Assembly (NCBI RefSeq): GCF_905163445.1
Contig: NC_053208.1
Span: forward strand, 26,873,986 to 26,937,985
From: Pararge aegeria
Lineage: Eukaryota > Arthropoda > Insecta > Lepidoptera > Nymphalidae
Length of the DNA: 64,000 nucleotides
Direction of reading: 5' to 3'
Part shown: piece by piece, positions 46,640-56,836 of the stretch
How positions within the stretch are numbered: the stretch's first letter is position 1
Layout: every line of letters starts with the position of its first letter
The notes under the pieces: generated by a model
Databases searched by the model: none
What the model was told of the DNA's origin: nothing
The model's input: only the letters and a program-made list of their open reading frames with translations
Position numbers and translations under genes: made by a program

Positions 46640-46935
46640 TGATGATACTATCTATACTAATATTATAAAAAGAAAAAAATTTTGTTTGTACCCAATAGGC
46701 TCCGAAAGTTCTTGACCGATTTTAACCATTTCTTTGCCAAACGAAAGCCAATTTCAGAAAATGGGAGATCCTTAAAAATTTTGCAACATTGTTACCCAAA
46801 CCAGCAAAATCATGCCTATTATATACATTACTTGGCGTGCGCTCAGAAAACTATTGATGATACATAAAACTTATATACATGTTTAAATTACTCACTGTTA
46901 CGTACAAAAAGTCTAACTATCATAGGTAATTTAAA
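46640..46935 (+). repeat. Interspersed repeat family B copy
   Basis: 'acccaataggctccgaaag', 'gaccgattttaaccatttctttgccaaacgaaagcc', 'cattacttggcgtgcgctcagaaaactattgatgatacataaaa' and 'tctaactatcataggtaa'. This is the most complete of the copies (others at 4520 and 28610). No protein product. Confidence 0.65.
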
Positions 46936-47179
46936 TAAATAGTTTTACCACCGGGGTATTTATAAAGCACTAAAATTATATAAATTGCAATTGTAGGAGG
47001 TCAATCTTATTATATTGCTACGCCTTGACCATGACTAAGCATGTGCGTGAATGCAAATAACTTAAATGATAATGTCGATGGCATCAGATCCCTATTGGCT
47101 ATGCATGCCGACATCCCACTGCTGGGTCCTCCGTCGCAACGACATCCAGCTCACTCTCGGCAGTTGGTAGAGTGCCGTA

Positions 47180-47350
47180 GACGCGGTAGATGAAAGTGAA
47201 ATGTGCCGCCGCGGCATGCGCCTTGCGGAGCGCGGACAGGTAAATACGTTTGCTGCGATTAGCGCGCGCAAGTAAAAGTGGTCGCTTATCATGCTGGCCA
47301 CGTGCGCGGGCGCACGTGCTCGCTGGCGGTTTCGTTTTCTACAACGCTGC
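47180..47350. promoter_or_regulatory. Pdp1: CpG-rich element with paired E-boxes
   Basis: Two CACGTG sites at 47299-47304 and 47313-47318 are separated by 8 bp. Closely spaced E-box pairs favour cooperative CLOCK:CYCLE-type binding, though the best-known spacing is 6-7 bp. A good donor-like GACAG|GTAAAT lies at 47238, but frames from the ATGs upstream enter it in the wrong phase for exon 56082. It may be an enhancer or a non-coding first exon. Confidence 0.4.
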
Positions 47351-47869
47351 GGATGCGTGCGGCTCCGGCCGCACCATACTATACCGAGTTTTAACTCTTT
47401 AGGTTACTCGTTACCTCGTGTGCATTTAATCGCCTGCGAGCGATCGCTATGCAGCGATAACGCGGTCTGATTGCACCGTCTAACTAATTTGCTCCATTGT
47501 ATTCATCTGTTCTGCTTTAAGCGATGATAGTTACCCCTTGAACGACAGCCGGCTTCAATGATGTTGTTTCAAGTACACATCTTCGTCACTTGAATAATTC
47601 GCGTGTTTACAATTGACGTGATCACACGGCGTCACACCTATGTAGAAGAATCAACACTAGTCACGGACATGAGGCGGAATAGGACCGTGCGTTTAAGCTG
47701 TTAAACAACACTCAGTAACGTTTATATTCGTTTCACAAAAAAGTTTTACACCTATTTCAATAGAATGCAGTGTAGTGTTGTAACTGTTTCTATATTTACT
47801 CGCGATTCCACCCATGCAGAATTTCCGATATCCGATTATCAGTTTCCCGGTGTAAGATAGAACGCACTG

Positions 47870-47978
47870 AAGCTTCAGTTCCGTTGACGAGCTTCCGTTG
47901 TCCGCTGTTCTACTGAACGGGGACGAGTGCGCATTGTTTCCGCTGAGACAACCAGCCGTAGCTGAAGAACAAGCAAAG
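47870..47978 (+). promoter_or_regulatory. Possible non-coding first exon / start site
   Basis: An initiator-like CTTCAGTTCCG at about 47874 is followed by 100 nt without ATG and a donor-like CAAAG|GTAACG at 47979. It lies 560 bp past the paired E-boxes. Evidence is motif-level only. Confidence 0.2.
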
Positions 47979-47984
47979 GTAACG

Positions 47985-49735
47985 ATCAGCGATATCGACT
48001 GTTATTGTTAATGTCCGGGAGCTACGGTTGTTTTGACTGCCCGATTTGTTGGTAAACTATTGTTTTACAATGTTTCTTGAAAATAAATATTATTATTATT
48101 AGTGTCTGAGACACGGAGGAGAGATAAAATTAGAACTCTGGAATAGGTCACTCACCCCAGTGTTTTAAACCAGAGCTGTCGACAAATTTGCATCAGAATA
48201 AGGTTTTGAAATCTGCACCGCTCCGTGCAACAATAGGTGATAACATCGGTTAAGTTTTGCGCGATGTCAATAGTTCACTGCAACATTCGCTTGACACAAG
48301 AAATTCAACCACTTTCGAGTTTTAATCGTTCTGGTGGATCTTGGGATGAGCACGCTCAAACATACATATAAACAATTTCTAACTTTGTTTATAATTATTG
48401 ATTACCAAAAATACCTAAAATCTTGACCCTTAAAATATGGGGGTATTCGCATGCAAACATCAGCAATGAGCGGCAAACACAATTTTATAACGAAATAAAA
48501 GGATTGTGCTTTTATAATTTAAGACTTGCCATGTCGAGCAGAAATATACAAGAATCCTGTTTTATGATGTTCTGTAAAGTGCAAATGAAAACGGACTAAA
48601 TAGGTACTAAAAGATATGATCTGATCGTGTTGATCGTCTCCCTCGGATGCTGATCAGACATTAACAGCTATTTATCTACACTAATAATCAAGCTCAAATG
48701 CTTCATCTTTGTTCGAGCGCTTTAATCCTTGGAACTATCAGTAGCGTTTGAGAAATCTTTCTGCCATTTGGTAGCCCAATTCTCGAATGTTAGAATCACG
48801 TTACGATACGATACGAGCCGAAACTACAAAGAACGCTCAGCAAAAAAAATCAGCAAGGTATAGAACACGAAGGACCTAATAAATAGGTGGGGAAAAATGT
48901 CCATGTAGAAGCTGTACGCGTACGAAGTCGAGGGGATCCCTTGTTTTACGACATGTGCTGAGAATGAATTATGCAATATGTATTATGTACAACATGTCGG
49001 TGGGACACTCTCGTCTATGCTGCTGTTGACAATCGAATGTAATTAATATGTTTACATTTCAAGCCCAATGCGACAGTATCGTTGCTCAGTTGTTTGGAGA
49101 GCGGACTGAAATCCAACTGGTCGTAGACTCATATGCCTGTTATTGCGTGACCTGTTCTAGTTTCTGGCACTACTTTTAGTAGCTACGCTAATTGTTAGGG
49201 CTTTTTATCTAGTTTAACATTCCTAATATTCTTCTTATCTATATCAGTTCGGATGTTTTTATGTACCTATTATCGGGCATAACTCTAATAAATAGCATTT
49301 TCTTAATTCTCTTTTTGTTTGAAAGGGATTCATCCGAAATGGTCAATTTCATATTATATATCTGAAGATGGTCGTCAGAATTGGCTATGCCCAGCAGTGG
49401 AACATTATAGACTAATGAATCGCGGACCTTTGTTTTAACGTAACGTAGGGGGATCGAGGAGTTTCTTTGTTAATTTTTGATTCATTTGATTAAAATCGTT
49501 CATATATTGTCACATAACCTTTGCTCCTGCGCTGGACCCGGGTGTTTGAAGTGTTTGAATAAAAATTGATATCTATTTAAGTTGCTCTACATGTTAGTAG
49601 CTTGCTAAACCTACTACTATTAGTAATTCCACTGTTAAATTAATAATTACAAACATGTAGGTTCGCCCTCTGTAATAACTCGAGTAGTTGCCAGGTATCC
49701 CTTCTCTCTATCGTATTCATTCCTCCGAGAGTGTC
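47985..49735. other. Intron-like DNA, no gene seen
   Basis: No exon recognised. 'ggctatgcccagcagtggaacattatagact' near 49383 is a short lepidopteran repeat tail. Confidence 0.4.
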
Positions 49736-49739
49736 ACAC

Positions 49740-49830
49740 ACGCGGCAGGTGACGTCACGCCGACGTCACTGCCCTCCTCTCGCAATGTTTACCAACACGG
49801 CGGGCAGTCGCTGCTCGTCCAATATTACAC
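49740..49830. promoter_or_regulatory. Double CRE element
   Basis: A full CRE palindrome TGACGTCA (49750-49757) is followed after a few bases by GACGTCAC (from 49762), in a CpG-rich patch with a CCAAT (about 49819). No coding exon is visible. It is likely a regulatory site. Confidence 0.4.
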
Positions 49831-50344
49831 GCCATCATAAACAAAACGCAAGCATGTACTCGATACACCAACGTTGTTTTACTCATTATATGCATAGTTA
49901 AGAAAACCGAATATACCTACTACTCGTTAAGCATGTCGAGAAGACAGTGGGGCAGGGTTCAGATGCGGGGCCGCGTACCTACCGACTAGGGAGCTTGGAA
50001 ACTCAAAATAGCTTGTATGAATAATGAATCTGAACGCTCCACTTAGCTAAAAAATATTTTGAGTTTATGTTTGGATTTGATACAGACTATCTTAAATATG
50101 CAATGAATGGGTTAATCCTTTCTTCTTTATACTTTTGATGAGGATGGCTGTACTAACGTCACACTTCTATTATAATTTTGATAAATTTGATTATTAATTA
50201 CTTAATTTAGCTCAGAGTTAAAGAGATCGAATATTATCAAAATGTAAATAGTAGTATTTTATCCAAAAAAAAAATATTGGATATTTTATTTCACACTCAA
50301 AACATTTTGATGCATAATAACATTTTGAAGAGCAAAAAATATAA

Positions 50345-50600
50345 ATTCCGCACGAGCAAGCAGCCGAGAGCGCCATCTTCCACTTTCATACTTTCGCTTT
50401 GATTCACACGTTAACGAAAATGAACGCCGGAAAACACCGCTTTCTCTCTTACGTAATAGCATTGGCCACTTCCCGCTTCCCCCACCAATATTCTCCCTCC
50501 ATTTCTGTCACTCGGCACTCCTTACCTATATTTTCCGAGTAGGAAGTAAGATTGCGCAAGCGCAGCTTTCCAACTATACCCGCACGGCATTCCGATTTGC
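50345..50600. promoter_or_regulatory. Promoter/enhancer-like patch with D-box
   Basis: Contains a perfect TTACGTAA (50449-50456), an inverted CCAAT ('attggcc', about 50461) and GCGCCATCTT. C-rich 'cttcccgcttcccccaccaat' follows. TTACGTAA is the target of PDP1 and VRILLE, so autoregulation is conceivable. No exon recognised. Confidence 0.3.
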
Positions 50601-50604
50601 CAGC

Positions 50605-51555
50605 TCGATTGAATATGCGATACCTTTGAGAATCGCGATTACATGTAGGTAATTGCTATTCCCTAAGGTACCTTGCTAAAGTGTTATGACTTTAGCTTGT
50701 GATATAAATATCTTTGTTGCTTCTATGATATCATTAAAATTTGTTAAAATTTATTATATAACCAAAATTTATAGCGGGCCGAAAATAAATGTTGTAGGTA
50801 AAAAAATCTTATCACAATTTTTATTTATTAGTATTAAAATAAAATGTTTGCATAGGAAACACATGAAATGTATCTTCAATAGTAAAAAGTACTAGAAAAT
50901 GTGATACTGCCTTAGTACTTACTTCTAATATATTACGTATTTGTTATTATACTTGTTACCTCAAAATACTGTCTACAATCGTCTGTTCCGCGAGGCGCCA
51001 TCATATATATTCACACTGAGCGATCGCGACTACGGCCCGTGCTGTGATTTTCCTTAGCTGGCCCTTCTTACCTGCGACCAATACCTCTACTTCCGGCCAC
51101 GGTACCTATAATCAAGAGTCATATTAGTTCATATCTCTTATGCATCAAATAAGCGATTTTTTCTTAAATGATTAATTTAACTTTAATTTAGTGTATTAGC
51201 TTTTTATAATGGCATCGCTAATCTCCGCTTCAATATTCACGTTTGGGCTCCAACAATAAGTGAGTTTTATTAAAATACCAACCACAGAGGGGATAGGGGG
51301 TGAAAATTTGTTTTATCTAAATATAAAGGAAATACCAATTTAAAAAAGGATTGTACGGAAGAGTTTGTACGGGATACTTATCAGAAAAAGTACGCGGACG
51401 AAGGTGAAAAATTTCAAAATGTAATATATCTTAGGAATGGTTGACAGCTCTCCTGTTTGCAACTGTCGTCTATTCCGTTACTTAAAAAAAAGTCGCGGCC
51501 TGTCCGTCTGGTCTGACATGGAAACGTTACTCCATATTCTCCTCCATCGTGAATG
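50605..51555. other. Intron-like DNA, no gene seen
   Basis: AT-rich. Frames of 60-70 codons are AT-driven and lack motifs. Confidence 0.4.
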
Positions 51556-51599
51556 CTGGATATAAATACCATTTCAGCTGACCCTAATTATGCATTTCA

Positions 51600-51990
51600 A
51601 ATGGAGTTCATAGCAGTGTCTGAGATCGAATGCCCCGTTAGTGGCCTCCCGTGGCAGGCTGCGTTCATACTTGAGATCACTTCTGTGTGTATGGGGCTTG
51701 GGCACGTCCGTAGAGACAACGTGGGGCACGGGAGGAGTCCCGTCGCGCGCTGTCTGCTGACGTAGCAGAATGGTGGACCGAGAACTATCACTGTGCAACG
51801 CATGTGATATTCTGGTATTCGGCCACGGACTTCAGGAGAAAGCTGTGCGGCTCCAAAAGTGCGGTTTACGAGCCGCTCTCACTTTCGGCGGTCACTAGCG
51901 AAAGTCGACGACAGCCGAATTGCCTCGGCCTTACCCGACCGCGCGCTCAAGGAGGCGCCTCTGATTCACTCAAAAATTGCTTGTGATGAA
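51600..51990. other. CpG-rich island, no exon supported
   Basis: GC-rich with frames open on both strands, typical of composition rather than coding. CACTTTC (51880-51886) is shared with other islands. Function unknown, possibly regulatory. Confidence 0.3.
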
Positions 51991-52085
51991 TGGTCCGCAC
52001 CTTGAATCGTAGCTCATAACGGACTTTTCACTTGGTTAGTGTCGACCTAATTATCAGTCGTTATATTGTAGCAACACACAAATAG

Positions 52086-52284
52086 CCTTAGGTATTGTAA
52101 ATATTGACTATATTTACAATACCAAAGGTAAGTAATAAGTAGTGGTATATTTACAATACCAAAGGTAATAAGGTGCCTCATACCAAAACTCCGCCTCATA
52201 CCAAAACTACGAAAGTCGCGTATCTTAAATTATACTCATGAATCACGAAACAATGTAATGTAAAGACATTGTTTCGTGATTCAT
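52086..52284. repeat. Cluster of two hairpins and a direct repeat
   Basis: CCTTAGGTATTGTAAATAT (52086-52104) is inverted at 52110-52128 with one mismatch and a 5-nt loop. The right arm recurs directly at 52147-52166. A second, perfect 19-bp hairpin has arms 52238-52256 (ATGAATCACGAAACAATGT) and 52266-52284. A 'cataccaaaactccg/ctcataccaaaactac' direct repeat lies between at about 52178-52210. Confidence 0.85.
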
Positions 52285-52377
52285 ACACAAAGCTATGCAC
52301 TTTACGCCACTTTTATTAAAAAGGAGCAGTTTGTGCTTCATACAGTATAGGCCTATAGGCAATTTTCATACATACAA

Positions 52378-52477
52378 ATGGAGCACCGGCTTCTCAACTA
52401 CGAGCGTCGTCGTCGGAGCTCGCGGGCTCGTCGTCGCATAGTGCTCGCTGACGTCAGCTGCGGCTTTCTCCGCGAAA
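52378..52477 (+). CDS. Pdp1: Weak candidate first exon of Pdp1 (33 codons)
   Basis: ATG at 52378 opens MEHRLLNYERRRRSS, an Arg-rich 33-codon frame in a CpG island. It ends at a donor-like GAAA|GTGAGA (52478) in phase 1. Joined to exon 56082 it would give Ser instead of Gly at the junction, unlike the other candidates. A 12-bp palindrome GCTGACGTCAGC sits inside (52447-52458). The phase fits, but the donor is mediocre and there is no homology. Confidence 0.18.
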
Positions 52478-52824
52478 GTGAGAGTTGTCTAGCGAGTGCC
52501 CCGGAAGGCCCCGCAGCTTCGCAGCACTGGCGCAACTTCCTTCTATTATCCTACGACTGAGTAAGATAGTTCGCTGACTTCGCGCCATCGAGCTCTGCGA
52601 ATGAGGGCATCGACACTCATTATTGGTCTATAATTTCGGAACGAGTAGCGGAAAAATATTAAATTATTACATTTCACAATGCGCTTTTTATGATGCAGCA
52701 ATCTTACTACTAACTATAGTTGCAGACTACTGCGGCTATGTTCCTCTACACCACTGTTTGTCTGGCAGAAATAGCTATGCAACGATAAGTCACCCAATTG
52801 TACCCTATTTTTGACTTGCTCTAT

Positions 52825-52915
52825 TTTTTAGACTCTACTACAAGTTAGCCTTTGACTGCTCTCTCAAATGGTGGTAAATGATTATGCATTTTAAGCAGAT
52901 TGCGACCTAACCAGT
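52825..52915 (-). mobile_element. Worn SINE/LINE tail (minus)
   Basis: 'ctactacaagttagcctttgactgctctc' and 'ttaagcagattgcg' correspond, inverted, to the shared tail seen at 10005, 10710 and 54600. Strongly diverged. Confidence 0.5.
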
Positions 52916-52919
52916 CTGG

Positions 52920-53300
52920 GACTTCTCAGTTATATTAAACCCATATTTCTAACTGGTTTCCATGCGGAGCAGTACCGGACCGCTAAATCGTTAGTAGGGT
53001 GGTAACTAATTACTAGCTAGTCTTTTTTTTTCAGTAGAGCGACAAAATAGTAGGCAATAAAACACTAAACATTTTATAACATAGATCTGACCTAGTATTT
53101 ATATTGTTACGATATTTTGGTGGTTATCAGATTAATGTTAATGAAATGTTAACAAGTTCGGTGCTACGCGCAGTCGTAGCCAACGACTGTGCAAATGCAT
53201 TAATACATTTATAAGCGCGTAGAAAACAACCAATACAGAAATGTTATTAAGTGAGTACATGTATTAATTAAAAAGACTGGATCGGCTCGCGCAAGAAACA
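52920..53300. other. Intron-like DNA, no gene seen
   Basis: No supported feature. Confidence 0.4.
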
Positions 53301-53319
53301 GTCTCGTAATATTACAAGT

Positions 53320-53470
53320 ATGAGAACAGTCGGTAACAGCGACACGCGCGGCGCGCCGGTACAGGTAACGTAGGAAGCGGGAAGTAAGCCGCTCGTTACG
53401 TGTGCTACGCTTTCCTATTCGTTACGGTGTGCGCTCCGAGCGCTGCTGGCGAGCGGTGCCACTGCGGGGC
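53320..53470. promoter_or_regulatory. CpG-rich island, role unknown
   Basis: Very CpG-rich (cgacacgcgcggcgcgccgg). A frame from an ATG near 53320 reaches a donor-like GTACAG|GTAACG in phase 0, which does not fit exon 56082. A second GC-rich patch lies at 53730-53920. Confidence 0.25.
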
Positions 53471-53474
53471 CTAA

Positions 53475-53578
53475 AACCCAGACACAGAAACGTATTGCCC
53501 TATTCGGGAATCATACCCAAGTCTTCGTAATCCGATATCGAACATCCTTACCACAAGACCAAGCCGCAGTAGCACCCC
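53475..53578 (-). mobile_element. tRNA-derived SINE (minus strand)
   Basis: On the minus strand it reads 'gcggcttggtcttgtggtaaggatgttcgat' (A-box side), 'ggattacgaagacttgggtatgattcccgaat' (B-box side) and 'acgtttctgtgtctgggtttt'. This is the usual head and body of a lepidopteran tRNA-derived SINE. The tRNA-like part cannot fold into a complete cloverleaf. Confidence 0.65.
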
Positions 53579-53929
53579 TGTACCTGTACGGTAAACAAAT
53601 ATTCGAAAACAATTCAAAATCGCACATACTATACTGTTCTACTGTTATAAAACTGTTTCAGCTCCAATAAAAATGTGTTACGTTGTAAAGCAAATGTCAT
53701 TAATTGTAATAATTTGACGAGTGCGGCGAATGAGTCTCTCGCCCGCCCGACCGGCAGTGCCGTTTGCGCGGCCGCTGTTTGCTGTCGCTGGCGCGTTGAT
53801 GACGCGCTGCCAAAGCCTTTAATGCGCTTACTCCACGGCTTCGCGCTTGCCTGATTACACATCAAGCCAATATGCAGATACGGCAGCGCGGGAAAGCCGT
53901 CGCCACTTCTCATACGGTTCGCCGGGGAC

Positions 53930-54380
53930 TGGCTAATGCACCCGCTCGTGCGTACTTCTCACCTCGTGAACAACCTACTGCCAATATCCAATTAATCGAG
54001 TGACTCCTTTACATTCTCTCTTCAATTAAAAGTCCGACTACCTACTTGGTTACCTTATTCAACTGCCTCATAGAGTCAAATGTAACAACAATACTAGTAG
54101 TGGCCAGGATTAAAATTATGCAATGTCTATTTCCGGGATGCGAGCGACGCGACGCCGAAGATAGATAATAACACAAAGACACACATTTGAAATCAACATT
54201 GTCAGTCGCTAGAACTTGCTACGTTTTATATCATTAACAAAAAATAGGGTAAATGCGCTGGGTAAGCACCGTTCCCTGAAGTTAATAAATAGATGGTTGG
54301 CAACTATGGAGACGTGAAGGCGAATATGAGACGGGATGAAGGTCGGTCTCAGCTTCCATCACTAACAACGAATAGTGATG
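53930..54380. other. Intron-like DNA, no gene seen
   Basis: No supported feature. Confidence 0.4.
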
Positions 54381-54394
54381 GGTATATTGGTTGT

Positions 54395-54705
54395 GGGTTA
54401 CAAGTGGGAGGTGCCGGGTTCGAAGCCCGGCAGGCGCAATTTGAGAATTTGTAATTTCTGCATTTTCACCGGCCTGGTCTGGAGGGAGGCTTCGGCTGCG
54501 ACTAGTGACCATCCTACCGATAAAAACGTGCCCACAAGAGCGTTCTGGTACGACGCCGCTGTGAAACCGATTTTATAAGGGTAAGGTTCCGATACAACTG
54601 CTATACGCCTATTATAGGTTAGGCCGCTACCATCTTAGACTGTATAATCTCTTACCATCAGGTAAGATTTGTGTCAAAGGCAACTTGTACCAGACAAAGA
54701 AAGTG
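54395..54705 (+). mobile_element. Near full-length tRNA-derived SINE with LINE-type tail
   Basis: The tRNA-like B box GGTTCGAAGCC is at 54419-54429. The body reads 'gcaatttgagaatttgtaatttctgcattttcaccggcctggtctgg', 'gaggcttcggctgcgactagtgacca' and 'gttctggtacgacgccg.tgtgaaaccga'. The tail is 'cgctaccatcttagactg', 'cttaccatcagg' and 'aacttgta'. The tail is the same as the 3' end of the LINE at 8521-8580, which is how SINEs borrow a LINE's enzyme. The 5' third is diverged. Confidence 0.8.
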
Positions 54706-54709
54706 GCAT

Positions 54710-56080
54710 ATATATGTATAAAGTAACGTGAACTATAAGTGTCAGCTGCTGAGGAGTTCGGTCCTCCGCCTCCCACAGTAGTCACCACATCTTCACGAAG
54801 TTCGGGCAGATCTAAACTGATGATACATTCTTTCTAACACAAAAGTTCTATATATACGTTAATCCGGAATAAAAGCTGTAAACTTGTTCAGTAGCTGATG
54901 CGCGAATAGACAGCCGGACATACAGAAAAAATAAAATACGGACATTTGAGCTTCACTTGATTAAAATTTTCAAAAAATATGGAATTCCCAGGACGTATTC
55001 AGTTATGTAAATGACATTTTAAGTGAATATATATATTAAAATGCCAATCTGTATGTAATAGGCATATCGAGCTTATAACAATTACTTTTATTTAACAACT
55101 TTTATATTTGGACTATAATTTATCATTCTTATTGTAACTTCTTCACATCTATTAAATATCGATATTATATCTCTTCATATTGATAACAGATGTTACTTTT
55201 ATAAATAATAATTTTAAATTTGCTGGTGCGATATTTATTTTGCTCTAAACTATCCTGATTTAGTGTACAATTTTATAATTTATAGTTATTAAGTGGCGAT
55301 ACCTTATTTGAATACCACATCATTTATTGAATGCTTTGCGAATGCTTTTTGTCATTTTGTGTTTATTAAAAAACCCACAAGAATGCACACGTAGCTTTGC
55401 GTGTAGCGACGTGGATGCGGATCTCGCGCGTAGTCTTCTAGAAGTTAACAAAATCTGTACTAGTATTAGTATTTGGTCATTTAGAATTAGTGTATGCAAA
55501 CACGCACACACACAATTGTCGGGCAACTTAAAGTCATACGCGAACAGAAACGCCTCATGTCTTTACAGTTGAGTGTTTCGGCAGCGCTGCCACATGTTAT
55601 ATCTAACCAAAAGCGTTGACACGTTGCTGAGCAGGGCTCTCACTTCCGCGATTGCCAGTCTGTGTAGGAGCCCGACAATTTGCATACTCTTTCTAGTCCT
55701 CTCCCGCTTCAGTTACTGTGTCCCTTTGTGCTCGGTTTCGCGACAATTTTTTGATTTGATACCCACCACCGTAGCCATTTGAAACCTCTGCCATACGAAT
55801 TTAATTTTTGAACCAACGCCCGGCTATCATCGGTGCTAAGACGACCTTCGTACAGATCATAGCCAGCCACACTTAGAGGTTACGGTATTGTAGGGCCCAT
55901 GGCGACGGTATCTTATTAGGCGGTACGGGCTCAATGCGGAGAGCGGGAATAAAGCAATGTGTCTCGGACTCCGCTCCGCAGCTTCCTCTCGCAGCTATTT
56001 CGCACTGCGATGCTTGAGCGAGCGTGGGGGAAGCGCGCGGCGCAGTGGCACGGTGGCAGTGACGGCTGATCCTTGTTGCA
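54710..56080. other. Pdp1: 3' part of the long Pdp1 intron
   Basis: AT-rich to about 55900, then rising CpG content up to the exon acceptor. No other exon is recognised. The acceptor at 56081 (ccttgttgcag) has a short pyrimidine tract. Confidence 0.45.
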
Positions 56081-56081
56081 G

Positions 56082-56209
56082 GCAAGTCGGTGAACAACAA
56101 GGATGCGCTCGAGGACAAGAAGGACGACAGCGAGCTGTGGGAGGCGCAGGCCGCCTTCCTCGGCCCCAACCTGTGGGACAAGACGCTGCCCTATGACCCC
56201 GATCTCAAG
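56082..56209 (+). CDS. Pdp1: Pdp1 common exon 2: conserved activation region
   Basis: Residues 55-97 of the long isoform: the Gly codon completed from the previous exon, then KSVNNKDALEDKK, then the highly conserved SELWEAQAAFLGPNLWDKT and LPYDPDLK. I recognise this block from Drosophila Pdp1 and vertebrate HLF/TEF. It is the acceptor-side partner for all candidate first exons. The acceptor is ttgttgcag|GC and the donor CAAG|GTACAT at 56210. Enters in phase 1, leaves in phase 0. It is the first exon shared by every isoform that carries this region. Confidence 0.95.
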
Positions 56210-56628
56210 GTACATCAATAAGTCGGCAGGCGCACTCGATTACCTACTGCGTGATCGCGCTTCACGTCGGACGCTAGAGTCAGTGGCACTGGCCATTGCC
56301 GTTGAGAAGGAACACCAGCTCTAGTAGACGATCTATCACGCAAGAAGAGCATTAGAGGCTCCGTCGATCGCACTCGGTAATCGAATCGCTTTTCGCTCCC
56401 CAACCTTTCATCCCGCTTGCTCTGGGCTTTGTTTGTACTATTTAAGATGTCTGACGCATATTTTACGACGAATGTGTAGCACTGTACGATAGCGCGGTCT
56501 CTGGCCGGCCGCGTCCCGACGCTTGCGAATTGGCGACTTGTGTACATAGCAGATGCGACTGTTGCGATGCCGGAGCGCTGGCCGAGCGCCGCCCGCCGCG
56601 CCGCCGTGACGCCTGCCTCTTGTTTCAG
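56210..56628 (+). other. Pdp1: Pdp1 intron (419 bp)
   Basis: Short intron with donor GTACAT and acceptor CTTGTTTCAG, GC-rich towards its 3' end. No separate feature is seen. Confidence 0.85.
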
Positions 56629-56836
56629 TACGTGGACCTAGACGAGTTCCTGTCGGAGAATGGCATGCCCGGCGAGGCACTGGGAGGCGCGCACTTGGGA
56701 GGCTCGGCCTTCGGCGCCGGCGCCGGCCTGGCGCTGGGCCTACAGGCGCCCGTCACCAAGCGCGAGCGCTCGCCCTCGCCCTCCGACTGCATGAGCCCCG
56801 ACACCATCAACCCGCCGTTGTCGCCCGCCGACTCCA
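56629..56836 (+). CDS. Pdp1: Pdp1 exon 3: YVDLDEFLSEN block and linker
   Basis: Residues 98-166. It begins with the conserved YVDLDEFLSENGMP, continues with a Gly/Ala/Leu-rich linker, then TKRERSPSPSDCMSPDT, a Ser-Pro rich, probably phosphorylated segment conserved in Pdp1. It ends SPADS plus one base at the donor TCCA|GTGAGT (56837). The acceptor is cttgtttcag. Codon usage is strongly GC3-biased compared with flanking intron DNA. Reading through the donor stays open for 69 more codons (see findings). Confidence 0.95.

Noticed and set aside
47192..47239. Coding first exon of Pdp1 at the paired E-boxes
   Set aside because: A good donor-like site exists, but the ATG frames enter in phase 0 or 2, not the phase 1 needed by exon 56082.
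31311..52480. GAAAGTG/CACTTTC as an island-specific motif
   Set aside because: It occurs in several islands, but a 7-mer on both strands is expected about eight times by chance in this window, and copies are found outside islands too.
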